DNA from: Calvatia gigantea
Taxonomy: Eukaryota; Basidiomycota; Agaricomycetes; Agaricales; Lycoperdaceae
DNA length: 64,000 nucleotides
Assembly (NCBI GenBank): GCA_025093985.1
Contig: JACAAK010000003.1
Span: 434,001 to 498,000 of the forward strand
Reading direction: 5' to 3'
Shown here: positions 38,486 to 50,000 of the stretch, piece after piece
How positions within the stretch are numbered: position 1 is the stretch's first letter
Layout of the letters: every line of letters begins with the position of its first letter
Position numbers and translations under genes: made by a program
The notes under the pieces: generated by a model
Database searches by the model: none
What the model saw: the letters and a program-made list of their open reading frames with translations, nothing else
Told to the model about the DNA's origin: nothing

Positions 38486-38766
38486 CCAACACTGTGGCAC
38501 TCTTCTGCAGTTATTGGGATTGGAGATCCCAGACGCAACAGGTGGGCCGGTGAAGTGGAGGTAGTGGCTGCTGCAGGATGGTCTGGACCATACAACTGCT
38601 CATATTGAGGTGGTTCCATGACAGCACCTGAGAAATCCCAGCCAGTCCAGGAACAATTGTTCAAAGAGATGCACATTAGTGCAGAGTGAAGGTGGAACAA
38701 CCAGATTGTGTAGTTACCCGTCCCAGTAAGAACGGGAAGCTGCCCACTAGGAGTTTGTACAAACCC
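38061..38766 (+). repeat. 706-bp perfect direct duplication, copy 1
   Basis: By eye it is identical to 39267-39972. It covers most of the right LTR of LARD-AB, the CCAAC duplication and the 5' part of Copia-D gag. The 107-codon frames at 38285 and 39491 are identical, but they are LTR read-through, not genes. Confidence 0.9.
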
Positions 38767-39137
38767 CTGGCCAAGAAAGACGTGAGAGAAGCAGCAGACT
38801 CAGCTCAAGCAGCTGAAGAAGTGGATTTTCTGTAGAGCAGTGAGTGGAGAGTGCACTTTTGCTGCAGAGTGTAAATAGGTTCAGTGTGCTACCCATAGAC
38901 CAAATAGATGACCATTCACCCCCACCCGCACCTGAACTGAAAGCCACACCACCAAAAACCCCTTCAACACCTCACTGTCCTAAGTGGGAAAAGTGCCTCC
39001 CACCCAAACCCATCATAGCCACTCTGGACCAACATGGGACTTCACTCATGCTGCAAGTAGAACTGGAAACTACAGACACAGCAGAATGCTGTGGAGTATG
39101 CACTCTCGTGGATAGTAGTGCAACTGCCTTTCATCGC
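38767..39137 (+). mobile_element. Captured Gypsy-2 gag-protease fragment
   Basis: The plus strand reads LAKKDVREAADSAQAAEE, a stop, then from 38844 a frame matching the Gypsy-2 segment at 33212-33511 (SVNRFSVLPID, HCPKWEKCLPPKP, LEVETTDTAECCGVC-like). It ends within the protease at LVDSSATAF. It has no LTR and no target duplication. It joins Copia-D gag at ACCCC/TGGCC. Orientation is opposite to Gypsy-2 at 29-35 kb. Confidence 0.85.
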
Positions 39138-39266
39138 CGGATAATGTGCACACACAACATAGTCAACAGGTCAAGGCACCAAGGCACCCCGTCTCCCAGC
39201 GCTTGCAAAGAGGAAATAGAAATACTACAATGTTGAATATGGGCGATGTCTCAGGCATAAGATTAA
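39138..39266. other. Junction sequence resembling a copia leader
   Basis: It contains GATAATGTGCACACACAAC and CACCCCGTCTCCCAG, similar to the Copia-D and LARD leader near 37.79-37.86 kb but scrambled. Confidence 0.4.
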
Positions 39267-39972
39267 GACATAGTCCTGCTTATACCAGCGTGCTCAGAGA
39301 GTCTTGAGGAGAAGGAAAGCGATGCTTAGAGAAGCTAGCATAGAAGAAAGAAGACATAGTGTCTTAGCCCATGAGGGCAATGCATAAGCATCTACATACT
39401 ATAATGCTACATAGAGGTATATATACTAATATCCCTGGTCTGTGCACTCTAAACCCTTATACAGATGAGGTCTAACTACCAGTAGCATAATTGGAGCATA
39501 CTGTGTACGACACATGTATTAGAAGGTTCCATGTGGAGGGTATAACTGACTACCAGAAGAGTGGTACAACTACTGCATACATAGTCCATAATAGGTCCAT
39601 TATTATTGACCCTCTGAAGGTGAAATACTCAAACCCCATTTCAGCTATAAATAGACTGAACCAACATAGTGGTACAGAGCAAGATTCAACACCAACACTG
39701 TGGCACTCTTCTGCAGTTATTGGGATTGGAGATCCCAGACGCAACAGGTGGGCCGGTGAAGTGGAGGTAGTGGCTGCTGCAGGATGGTCTGGACCATACA
39801 ACTGCTCATATTGAGGTGGTTCCATGACAGCACCTGAGAAATCCCAGCCAGTCCAGGAACAATTGTTCAAAGAGATGCACATTAGTGCAGAGTGAAGGTG
39901 GAACAACCAGATTGTGTAGTTACCCGTCCCAGTAAGAACGGGAAGCTGCCCACTAGGAGTTTGTACAAACCC
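39267..39972 (+). repeat. 706-bp perfect direct duplication, copy 2
   Basis: Offset by exactly 1206 bp from copy 1. After its end, the Copia-D gag sequence continues correctly to the gag start at 39999 and into the leader, so this copy keeps the ancestral right-hand junction. Confidence 0.9.
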
Positions 39973-39999
39973 CAGCAGAGCAGAGCCAGGTTTAGACAT
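39692..39999 (-). pseudogene. Copia-D gag, N-terminal end
   Basis: Reads MSKPGSALLGFVQTPSG, then GTGNYTIWLFHLHSALMCISL, then ECHSVG, collinear with residues 1 to about 105 of Copia-E Gag. It is separated from the rest of gag by LARD-AB and the local duplication. Confidence 0.85.
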
Positions 40000-40045
40000 A
40001 TCTAAAGATGGGTAAACATGTGTTAGCATCATGTAGGACTGCAGT

Positions 40046-40590
40046 TGTTGAGAGAACGAGTAGACATCCCAATATATGTTCACACTACCTTAGCATGTAG
40101 GCATCAGCGGTGGAGGGTAGTTGTATTCATCTGGGAGACGGTCCAGTAGGAGAGGTGCATGGTAGCGGACAGAGTCCTGCTTATACCAGCGTACTCAGAG
40201 AGTCTTGAGGAGAAAGGAAGCGATGCTTAGAGAAGCTAACATAGAGGAGAGAAGACATAGTGTCTTATGCCAAAAGGCATACCCGAAAGGGTCTACATAC
40301 TACAATGCTACATAGGGTATATATACTAATATCCCTGGTCTGTGCACTCTAAACCCTTATACGGGTGAGGTCTTACTACCAGTAGCATAATTGGAGCATA
40401 CTGTGTACGACGCATGTACTAGAAGGTTCCATGCGGAGTGAATAACCGACTTCCTAAAGGGCGGTACAACTACTGCGTACATAGTCCGTGATGGTCCGTT
40501 ATTATCGACCCTCTGAAGGTGAAATACTCGAACCCCGTTTCAGCTATAAATAGACTGAACCAACGTAGTGGTACGGAGCGAGATTCAACA
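40046..40590 (-). repeat. LARD-C left LTR
   Basis: 545 bp. Compared with the right LTR I count seven differences, and each is CpG against TpG or CpA. Confidence 0.9.
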
Positions 40591-43500
40591 CTCCTCCTCA
40601 CTTGAAGGGGGGAAGATTAACGCTTCAATAATCTAGCGGTATTGAAACCAGACTTAGACATTGGAATCTTCAACAAAAGAGCGGCAGAGCCGAACATCAA
40701 ATGTCGGAGTCATCAACAATCATGCGGAATTAACCAGCTTTTGAAGGTTGGAAAAGCATTCCTGTAGCGGAGAAGAATTGATGCTAGCGTTTGCTATGAT
40801 GGCCATAAAGGACGCAACGACAATTGCTTTGAGCTATCAAATATCCTTTAACTCAACTTTTAACTCCCGCGACTAACTCGCTGCGACTTTTATCTAAGAG
40901 TAAGGAGTAGGAAAGCCTAGAAGGGCTCCTCCAGAAATTGTAAACAGCAATTCTTTCGAAGCATTCAACAAGTCTGTTTTTCCGCGTAGGTGCGAAATAC
41001 GAAAACCATTTTTGCTTATTCAGCATGCGATTATTGTGAGATTAGGAAAGCGGCAATATTAAGCCAGCGTATCCAAGGCCGTCACTTTGCGGTTATGTAG
41101 ATCAATCAACCGCGGCAGTCACTTGAGCCGGTGAAGCAATGATGCTACAAGCCTTGTTCTGATATGACTCGAACAAATTCCAAATTAATGGATTCGCAAA
41201 TGGAAGTGGTCTCATGCAAGTTTCCTCCATGCAAAAGGCATTTCGGCCGATGCGGATTAAGGATACAGTCCCAAGGAATGCATACACACTTTTTGTTATT
41301 TCCTGTCAACTCCGAAAAGGAGGGAGGAACGATTAAGTCCCTTATTTGTTTTTCCATACAACTCGAAAGAGGTGGAAGGATCTTGAAGTTGACCCTGTAT
41401 ATTTTTCCGGACTCTCGATTTGAGGCGGATGGATAAATTCCATGTAGATGTTTTACCGTCGACTCACGAAGAGGCGGAAGGTTACATTCAAAACCTATGA
41501 AATTTTTCCTCAATCTTGTAAAAGAGAGAAAGGATTGTTAGACCCTATCATATTTTTATCTTACGAAAGGAATAAGTTCCTATCATATTTTTACAGTCGA
41601 CTCTTGAATGAGTATGAAGGAATAATTTCCTAATGTTATTTTTGCCTGAGACGCTCGTCTTGAGACATCGGCGGGGATAACTCCCCATTTGTTTTATCAG
41701 CAACTCGTGAGAGGCGATAGGAACAATTGAAAGTCCTATGAATATATTTTTCCAGCGACTGTGGTGGAAAGGAATATCTCTAAACCTAATATTTTTATCC
41801 AAGCGTCTTCGTATGAAGGCGGAAAGGAATATCATATCCTTTGTGTTTTCCCCATCAACTCCGAAGAGGAGGGCTCGCAATGACGTAGGAATCGGTATTA
41901 TGTTGCGGCAGTCACTCGAGCCAGCTAGACAACGCATTGCGGCAGTCACTCGAGCCAGCTAGTTGCGAATCTGTTAGACTTTATTGCCAAAGCGAGGTCA
42001 ACGAAGTGGTTTTTGGAAAATGCGGATAAAATCCAGCGTAATCGCATGAAGGCGGATTAAATCCTGCTCAATCAAGGATTGAAGATCCCTTCCATGTAAC
42101 ACGTATAGTGCTCGTCTGGTGTCATTCAAACTCTCTTCTTATCTGGTAAGCCGAAGCTCGTCAGATTATTCCAGTGTATCTTCTCATCCAGTCTGCAAAA
42201 GCAGTTTTGTTATCAATGCTAAGCATTTCTCACATGCGCGGATAACTGGAGAATTGAATCACAAAAGCGATGCCTTCAACTTAATGAAGTTCCTTTGCTG
42301 TTAAGCGCAGGATAAGGCGGTCATCGGATTTGGAGTAAGAATACTGTGTCCGTTGTTCTCCTCCATGCTTTTCAGCATGTTAAGCTTCCCAATACATGTT
42401 ACTCAATCGTATCGCTTTTTAGGGCTTAGAGAGTGTTTATCATGTTACGAACCACCGCGGCGCACATCAATTAAGACGGACCGGCGAAGTGTAGCCATTA
42501 AAAGCTTTAATCATATGCGGTTTTTCACCAGCGATTAAGAACTTGTTTTACTGTACTCCTCCCTCAGCGACGAGTATTTTCGATTTTAAATGTCAACGCG
42601 CATTGTTAATGGCGGATCATTATCGATGCAATTCCAGAAATAAAAGAATTTTCTCACAAGTTTGTTAAGCTATGCGAGGCAAAGGCTCATATGGAGGTGT
42701 AACCTTCACATATTTTTAGGATGATATATCTGAGCTATTGCGCTTTTCTGGTAGACGCTAGCGTGAATGCATAGCAAGTCTTATGCTTGTCCAACTCTAG
42801 TTGGTGAGTCCAAATGAGTTCTTCTTGAAATTGAATGCCTAATCCATTATAGTCTACCTGTAGGTGACCCGCGTAATGAACAATGTGGTCTTTCCTAGTC
42901 AGGTTCAATTGTGCAATGCGTATCAACCAGCATTTTATTCTATAACTCCTCCACAACGGTCGTACCACCTAAGTGGCGACACAGAAGTGTGGTGTGTCAA
43001 AAGTGGTAGATATCCTGTAAAGGATGCGCATATTATGCATCAAATTGGCGAATATGTCAGCGTAAGACATAGGATATGATGGGCGGAGATTTCTCGAATG
43101 GAAATGGAAAGGAATCAGGAGGTGATCGTGGAGTTAAATGGAATATATCCTGCGTTATCAATAGATGGTGGATAAAGAAATTGCTATCTCTTGCTTCGTG
43201 CAGGTTTTGCTCTCTTCTTTGCAAATGAACTGGTTATACTGCTATCCAGTTGCTGAATCATGACTTTTAAGGGTATATTCCCTCATCGAGTAAGGCATCC
43301 AAATGTGGATAGTTCATAGAACATTAAGCCTTTCCGTGTGCCGCTTGAACTTGAAAGTTCTCGTTGATCAAACGATCGAGGTATGTTACATCTCGAATAA
43401 GCGATCTTGTTTGGGCGGTCATCATGTTAACTGATGCGCCGCAAAGCCAAACCCACAGTACAGAACCAAATTAATGGTTTATCCCTTGATTTACACAATT

Positions 43501-46083
43501 AAGTGTCTTCCACTGTAAACGCTTGGACTGGCGCGTTACGCTCTAGTCAACGCTTAAACTATCACTGAGACGGGTAAGACATTCCCGTTGCCATAAAGCT
43601 TTTTAGGCTCTCGAAGTGTAGTGCGGATCAGTCTCTCTACCTCAACTGTTGCGAAAGCATTGGGAGTAGGAGGTTTAAGTGGGTTATTCATGCCACGAAT
43701 ATTTGCTATTGCTCTCTTTTAGACAAACTCTCCTCCATAATCAGTTGCGACATTGGCCATTGTCAGCTATACTGTAGAGGTTTCTCTAATGAATCTTAGA
43801 GCCTCATGACTTCTTTCGAAGGAGGACAACTATCATCATGAGATGAGAGGTCGTAGAGTAGTGTCATAATAGACAACTAGCAATTCCATCAAGTCCGGGT
43901 ATTACGCTCAAGGACGAGGATATTCGTATAAAAGATTCTGGATAAAGGTACTGGTGCAATTTCCCTTGTGAAATAATCCAGAGTAGCGATGAAATAATGC
44001 AATCATCTTGACAAGTCGTAAAGACGAGTGAAGAAGGCATAATCATGGGAAGTTCTGTTTGATGATGTTAAACGATATAGTCTAGTAGGCGTAATGTTCA
44101 ACAACCAGGCATCTCCTTGCTTATAATCGCAAGTTCGTGTACAACGATGAGATTGGGTGAACTAGTACAGCTCTTCATGACTTATTGCAAAGGTGGTGAC
44201 CTTTAACGATTGCCTCAAAAGCATTACACTTGAGGACATATGTTATAAGATTTTCTCGATATAGATCGGCTGCACACTAATGTGGCGCTACAAATCTTTA
44301 TCCCTAATGTCATAGATGAATGCTGGAATATGAAAGCAGTTCAGTTTCTTGTCGTTCCCGTAGGATTCCAGTTTCTTGCCTCAAGCCTAATATAAAGCGG
44401 CGAGGTCTAAGAATTAAATCTGGTGACACAGTGCTGAAGCTCAACCGTTATATGTTGGGAGCTATTCTGCTAATTCCTAGACTTGTCGTAATTTCCTTTC
44501 TTTGTAATGATGCGATTCACGAGATCCTGTAAAGGATATTCTTCTCAAGTGAATAGAGCGATTTGCTCCTGCTATCATCTTCATATAACCCGTAAGGATT
44601 TCTCACTTGTTGTGTAGAAAAGGATTTATAGCCAGCGCTTACATCTCACGTGGCACACCGTTATTCGTAGCATTTATCAAGGAGTATGAAGTCGAAAGTA
44701 CTACCGTATATCCTTCCATTGGTATCAAGGTCAGCGACATCCGAAAATGGCGACGCAAGAACTCCTCCGGCGCCAAGCTCTATAAAGAGCGGTCTAAAGG
44801 ATTTCTTAAGGAATTCGTTGGCATGTTGCATCGTATGGTGCTATACACATCCTCTTTCTCAATTATAGTTGCTAAATGGTGCGCTCAAGTCCTAATGATG
44901 GACGGCGACTTCCATAAAGTCAAACTTCCTTAAAGCAATCATTGTTATTCCTGTAGTTGGCGGACAAAGCATTTTAATGTGCTCATCCATGCTCTGACTT
45001 AAAACAGGTTTTCAAACTTGGGCGCGTGGACATGCGCTTAACACAAGTGAAGGAACGTTGATGCTAGAAGCAGGGCGCGATATATAGTGACGCAGCTCCT
45101 CTATAAGAGAAATAGTATATGGCGGCAATCGCTCGAGCCAGCGGCATATTTAAACTATATTCTGAAGTATTTCCTGAAACGACATAATGGCGGTATTACC
45201 GGCTCATTATCCTTCTCCCCTTATTTCCCAGCTGCAAGGACGCGATTAGCGTTCTTCTCCTTGCTATCTTCTTTGGATATTTTTGCGAATGCCACAAATG
45301 CGGCGGCTCACTGCCTTAGCGTGGCATAAAGCGCTTAATGCGCATGAGCTATCCGTAGAAAGAATAAAGCAGTAGTCAAATAGACGTGGAAGGGGTAAAG
45401 TGTTAAAGCCTGAAGCGAAGGAACGAACGGCGGACTTCTCAAAGATATTTTCTATATCCCAGCTTTATTTTCATTAAGCGGGCCTTAGCGGCTTATAGCT
45501 GCCAGCTTAAGTGGGTCAAATAGCTCAGGTATTTGCTCGTGGTGTGTTATTTTACTCAAGGTGGGACTTGCCCAATCATCTTGAAACACAAGAACACAAG
45601 GCTTATAATTTGCCTGACACTGCGGTGTTTATTGCGGTCACGAAGACCAGCTAATTAACCAGCAAAGCAGAGCGTAGTGCTCAGCGTAGATGATACATCA
45701 TATAGTAAATTACTGAGGCGGATCTGAAGAGAATCCCAGAAAGCCCAAAGCGTTGTCGTCGATCAGAGAGAGAATACCAGAACAGAGGTGGAGCAACCAG
45801 AGCGGAACAGTTCTGCTGCAACCCAGAATGGGGAGCGGACCTAAAGCGGTCGAACCAGACCGGAGATGGCGGTTTGCCAGATCAAAAACCAAGAACGGGT
45901 AACAACGTGTCAGCATCATGTAGGACTGCTGTGCGTAGTGCACGTGTTCACAACATGGGTCAGATAGGGTATCAAGTGGACCAAAGGCACCACTGTCTCC
46001 CAGGTTGAAAGCGACCATAGCCTCCTCAAACTCTACCAGTGTGCTAACGCGGTCCGAGTGAGCGGCGGTCGGGGCCCATAACC
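40591..46083 (-). mobile_element. LARD-C interior, without coding capacity
   Basis: About 5.5 kb. The only protein-like trace is a copia-Gag-like N-terminus at 45710-46083 on the minus strand (YAQQSYMMLTRCYPFL), adjoining the right LTR, where gag should start. A purine-rich tract (complement of CTCCTCCTCACTTGAAGG at 40591-40608) next to the left LTR matches the Copia polypurine tract, so signals for reverse transcription appear to be kept while pol is not. Confidence 0.8.
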
Positions 46084-46485
46084 TGTTGAGAGAACGAGTA
46101 GACATCCCAATATATGTTCACACTACCTTAGCGTGTAGGCGTCAGCGGTGGAGGGTAGTCGTATTCATCTGGGAGACGGTCCAGTAGGAGAGGCGCATGG
46201 TAGCAGACAGAGTCCTGCTTATACCAGCGTACTCAGAGAGTCTTGAGGAGAAAGGAAGCGATGCTTAGAGAAGCTAACATAGAGGAGAGAAGACATAGTG
46301 TCTTATGCCAAAAGGCATACCCGAAAGGGTCTACATACTACAATGCTACATAGGGTATATATACTAATATCCCTGGTCTGTGCACTCTAAACCCTTATAC
46401 GGGTGAGGTCTTACTACCAGTAGCATAATTGGAGCATACTGTGTACGACGCATGTACTAGAAGGTTCCATGCGGAGTGAATAACC

Positions 46486-46894
46486 TGTTGAATCTCGATC
46501 CGTACCACTACGCTGGTTCAGTCTATTTATAGCTGAAACGGATTCTTGAGTACTTCACTCTTGAAGAGAGATAACAAACAATGTACTAGACCGCACTCTA
46601 GGTTGCAGGTCATGGTCTATTAAATAGAACCATGTACGCAGTATGCTCTGTATATGCTACTGGCAGATAAGACCTCACCTGTATTAGGTAGAATGGCGCA
46701 CAGACCAGAGACATTAGATATATAAGACCTATGTAATATGCGTACATTCTTTAGACAATCCAGTCTACACTTCTGCCCATCATTCCACTCAGATATCCAC
46801 TAGCAACGGTCTATAATCAATATCTCAACAAACCCAGTGAGTACGACTCCCCTCCGCCACTAGCTCATGCTATTGTGGTGTACTCGTCTTAACA
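46486..46894 (+). repeat. Copia-E 5' LTR
   Basis: 409 bp, TGTTGAATC...GTCTTAACA. A TATTTATAG promoter-like element lies near its start (about 46530). The leader begins GGTTATGGGCCCCGACC. Confidence 0.93.
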
Positions 46895-47090
46895 GGTTAT
46901 GGGCCCCGACCGCTGCTCACTCAGACCGCGTTTGCAACGCTGGTAGAGTGTAGGAGGCTACGGTCGTATGCAACCTGGGAGACGGTGGCCCTTTGGTCTA
47001 TTTGATCCCTGAGTCTGCCCCATGTTGCGACGCGTGCATCACGCACTGCAGTCCTACATGATGCTAACGCGTGTTTGCCCTTTCTTAGAT

Positions 47091-50000
47091 ATGTCGAAAC
47101 CGGCTCCTGCTCCGCAGGGCTTTGTTCAAACCCCTAGCGGGCAGCTTCCCGTCCTTACAGGGACAGGTAACTACACCATTTGGTCGCTTCGCCTTCGGTC
47201 TGCACTTATGTGCATTTCCTTAAACGATTGCTCCTGGACCGGATGGGACTTCTCTGGAGCCATGGACGAACCCGTCCAGTATGAGCAGGCTTATGGGCCT
47301 GAGCACCCTGCAGTCCCGGCTACTAGCACTTCGCCGGCATGTCCCGCACGACCAGGAACTCCAATTCCTGCGACTGCTGAGGAACGCCGCAGTGTTGGTA
47401 TGGCCAACAACCTCCGGATGCGCGCTCTTGGGTTGATTGAGGCAACTCTCCCCAACAGCATGCTCAAGCATTCCGCCCGGGATGCTCGCGCTCTCTGGTC
47501 TCAGTTGCAGGGCCAATACGGCCTTCCTGGACCAGCTCAGGTCTACAACGAGTTCATTCGCGCAATAACGTTTGAACTCCCTCTCAGCGGTGATCCCTCG
47601 CTCAAGATGAGCGAGCTCCAGCAGATTTTCGGGCAGCTTGACGCCATGGATAGTGGCATCGCCCCGGAGATCGAAACGATGATCCTCCTTCATTCTCTCC
47701 ACCCGTCTTTGAGCCATGTCGCTCAGACGCTCCTCACCTTGAACACGTCGCTTCATGAGCTGACGTGGGACAAGGCCCGAAGCGGCATCATAGCTGCTTA
47801 CGCCTCCAACCAGACCGCCCACGCGCAACGAGTGCGCTTTACTCTACGACAGGGAGGTGGGCAGCAGCAGCAGCAGCAGCGCCAGCAGCAAGGGAAGCAG
47901 CAGCCGTCGGGGTCTAAAAAGCCCCAGCAGCAGCAGCCCCAACAGCAGCAGCAGCAGCAGCAAAAGCCATCTGGAGGAGAAGGCGACGGCGAGAAGAAAC
48001 ACCGATGGCGCCCCTGAGGAAAAGGAAAGGGAAAGGGAAAGGAGGGAGGTATGCAAGGCAATGCCACCACCTCTTCCGGCTATATCCAGGACGTGGATTT
48101 TGTGTCGCAGGCTAAAACTGTGCCGCCACCATCCACTCGTTCCCTCGTAGAAGCAACGCGTCGAGCCAAGACACCTCCCGTTGCCTCTAACTCCGCCGCC
48201 ACTGGCAGCAACGCCACTCCGCTCGCTGAGCGCATCACTGCGCCCGAGCCCGAAACTCGTCGCAAACCTTCAGTGAAAGCCAAGGTTACCGCACTGAAGA
48301 AGTGGGACAAACATCTCAAATCAACTTCTTCGTCGGGCGAAAGTTCGGAGGAGATGTGGAAGTGTTTTGACGAAATGGATGTTGAGAATACTCCATCCAC
48401 CGTCACGAGGGAGGAAGACGAGATCGCATGGCCGGCCCCAGTGTACAACAGGCCGGCGATTATCAAGAAACCCAAGCCGCTCAAGAAGAAGCAGGCACCA
48501 AAGGAAATCGAGTCCGTCCTTGAGTCGGTCCTAGACGACAACGACTCGGACACCGACTACGGTTCCGACGGAGGGTGCGGGTCAGTACCTTCTACTGACT
48601 ATTATTCTTGTTCTGACGCAGAAGAGGATGTGCAGCCCCATCAACGGATGGGACGGGACAATACAGACACAGGGACTGTCCGCCTCAGAGCGGGACGCCC
48701 TGGAGATTCTGAGGTTGAGTTGGGACGACCAGGTGGCCGCCGAAGAGAGCGGGGCACCTATGCAGATGTAGCACATCGTCCACCTCCTGTAGGGACTCGT
48801 CGTAAACACCGCTGTACAGACTTTGTAAACTGCAATGTATGCTGGAAGCGCGCCCAAGGCGCTTCCCCTTCTGCTTATTCCGCTAGTGTCACTAAGCTGG
48901 AAAGTAAGATGAACGCTACATATACCGTGAATAATCACGAGTATTCAGACAAGTTAAGGTCAGAACTCCACGAAGAGCATGAGGATCTTAATAAGATCAT
49001 TACATATCACATTTGTGATTTGTCTCAGTGCCAAAAGTGTTGAGAAGAAGGGAATAAACATTCTGTGAATAACGCAGACTGGCTCCTAGATTCTGGAGCA
49101 TCGTACCATGTCACCGGTTATCTCTCTGATTTTGCAGAGATAAAGATGGGCCATTTCGGGCTTATACAAGCCGCTGGCAACCGGATTTATGAAATGACAG
49201 GACGAGGGTCTGTGATTTTCCAGCATGACGTGACAGACAAGGGAAAGTCCAGGAGCGCTACTTCATGTATTGCGCCGGTCTTTTACATCAAAGAAATCAC
49301 AGAACGGTTAATGTCCTCAGGCCAGATTCTTAGGAACAGCTATATTCTTGAGGCAACCGTTAAAGGGACCACCATCCGTGATAAATCAGGAAGAGCTGTA
49401 TTATCCGCCTGGCCTCATCGTTTGTTCAAAAACAATGTACATACGGTGCACACGTATGTCTTGCAAAATAGCAAGGAGACACCAGTTGCGTTGACATTAC
49501 GCCAACTTGATTATATCGATTGGCATCGTCGAATGGGACATCCTTCGGATTGCGCACTCTCCGAGCTTCCAAAGCACGTAGAGGGCATCGCGTCAATTCC
49601 CGCACCATCTACTCGGAAAGGCATTTGCGACGGCTGTGCCAAGGGGAAAATGCATAATAACCCCTTCCCGATTAACTCCAAGCAAGCCACCGCAGTCTTT
49701 GAGCTATGTCACTCAGACTTGCTGGAACTGCCCGTCATTAGCTACCATAAATATAAATGGGCAATGACGTTCCTTGATGACTTTTCTTCTCACGCACATG
49801 TAGTCCTCCTTCGAAAGAAGTCTGAGGCTTCTGAGAAGCTTATTCAGCTGATCAGTGCATTAGAGAACTTCTCCGGAATGCGAGTCAAGCGACTTCGCAC
49901 CGATAATGGAGGAGAATATGTCAATGAAAGGTTATTGGCAGGACTCGCGGCACGTGGAATTACCCACGAGACCACTGCTCCCTATGCGCATCAGCAAAAT

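Noticed and set aside
38285..38608. 107-codon frame, identical at 39491-39814
   Set aside because: It lies across LTR sequence and the Copia-D gag junction in the wrong strand. Identity comes from the 706-bp duplication, not from selection on a protein.
47220..47828. 202-codon minus-strand frame opposite Copia-E gag
   Set aside because: Antisense shadow of gag, with no protein signature.
47861..47960. CAG-rich tract as a microsatellite of interest
   Set aside because: It encodes the glutamine-rich linker of Copia Gag and is present in Copia-D in decayed form.
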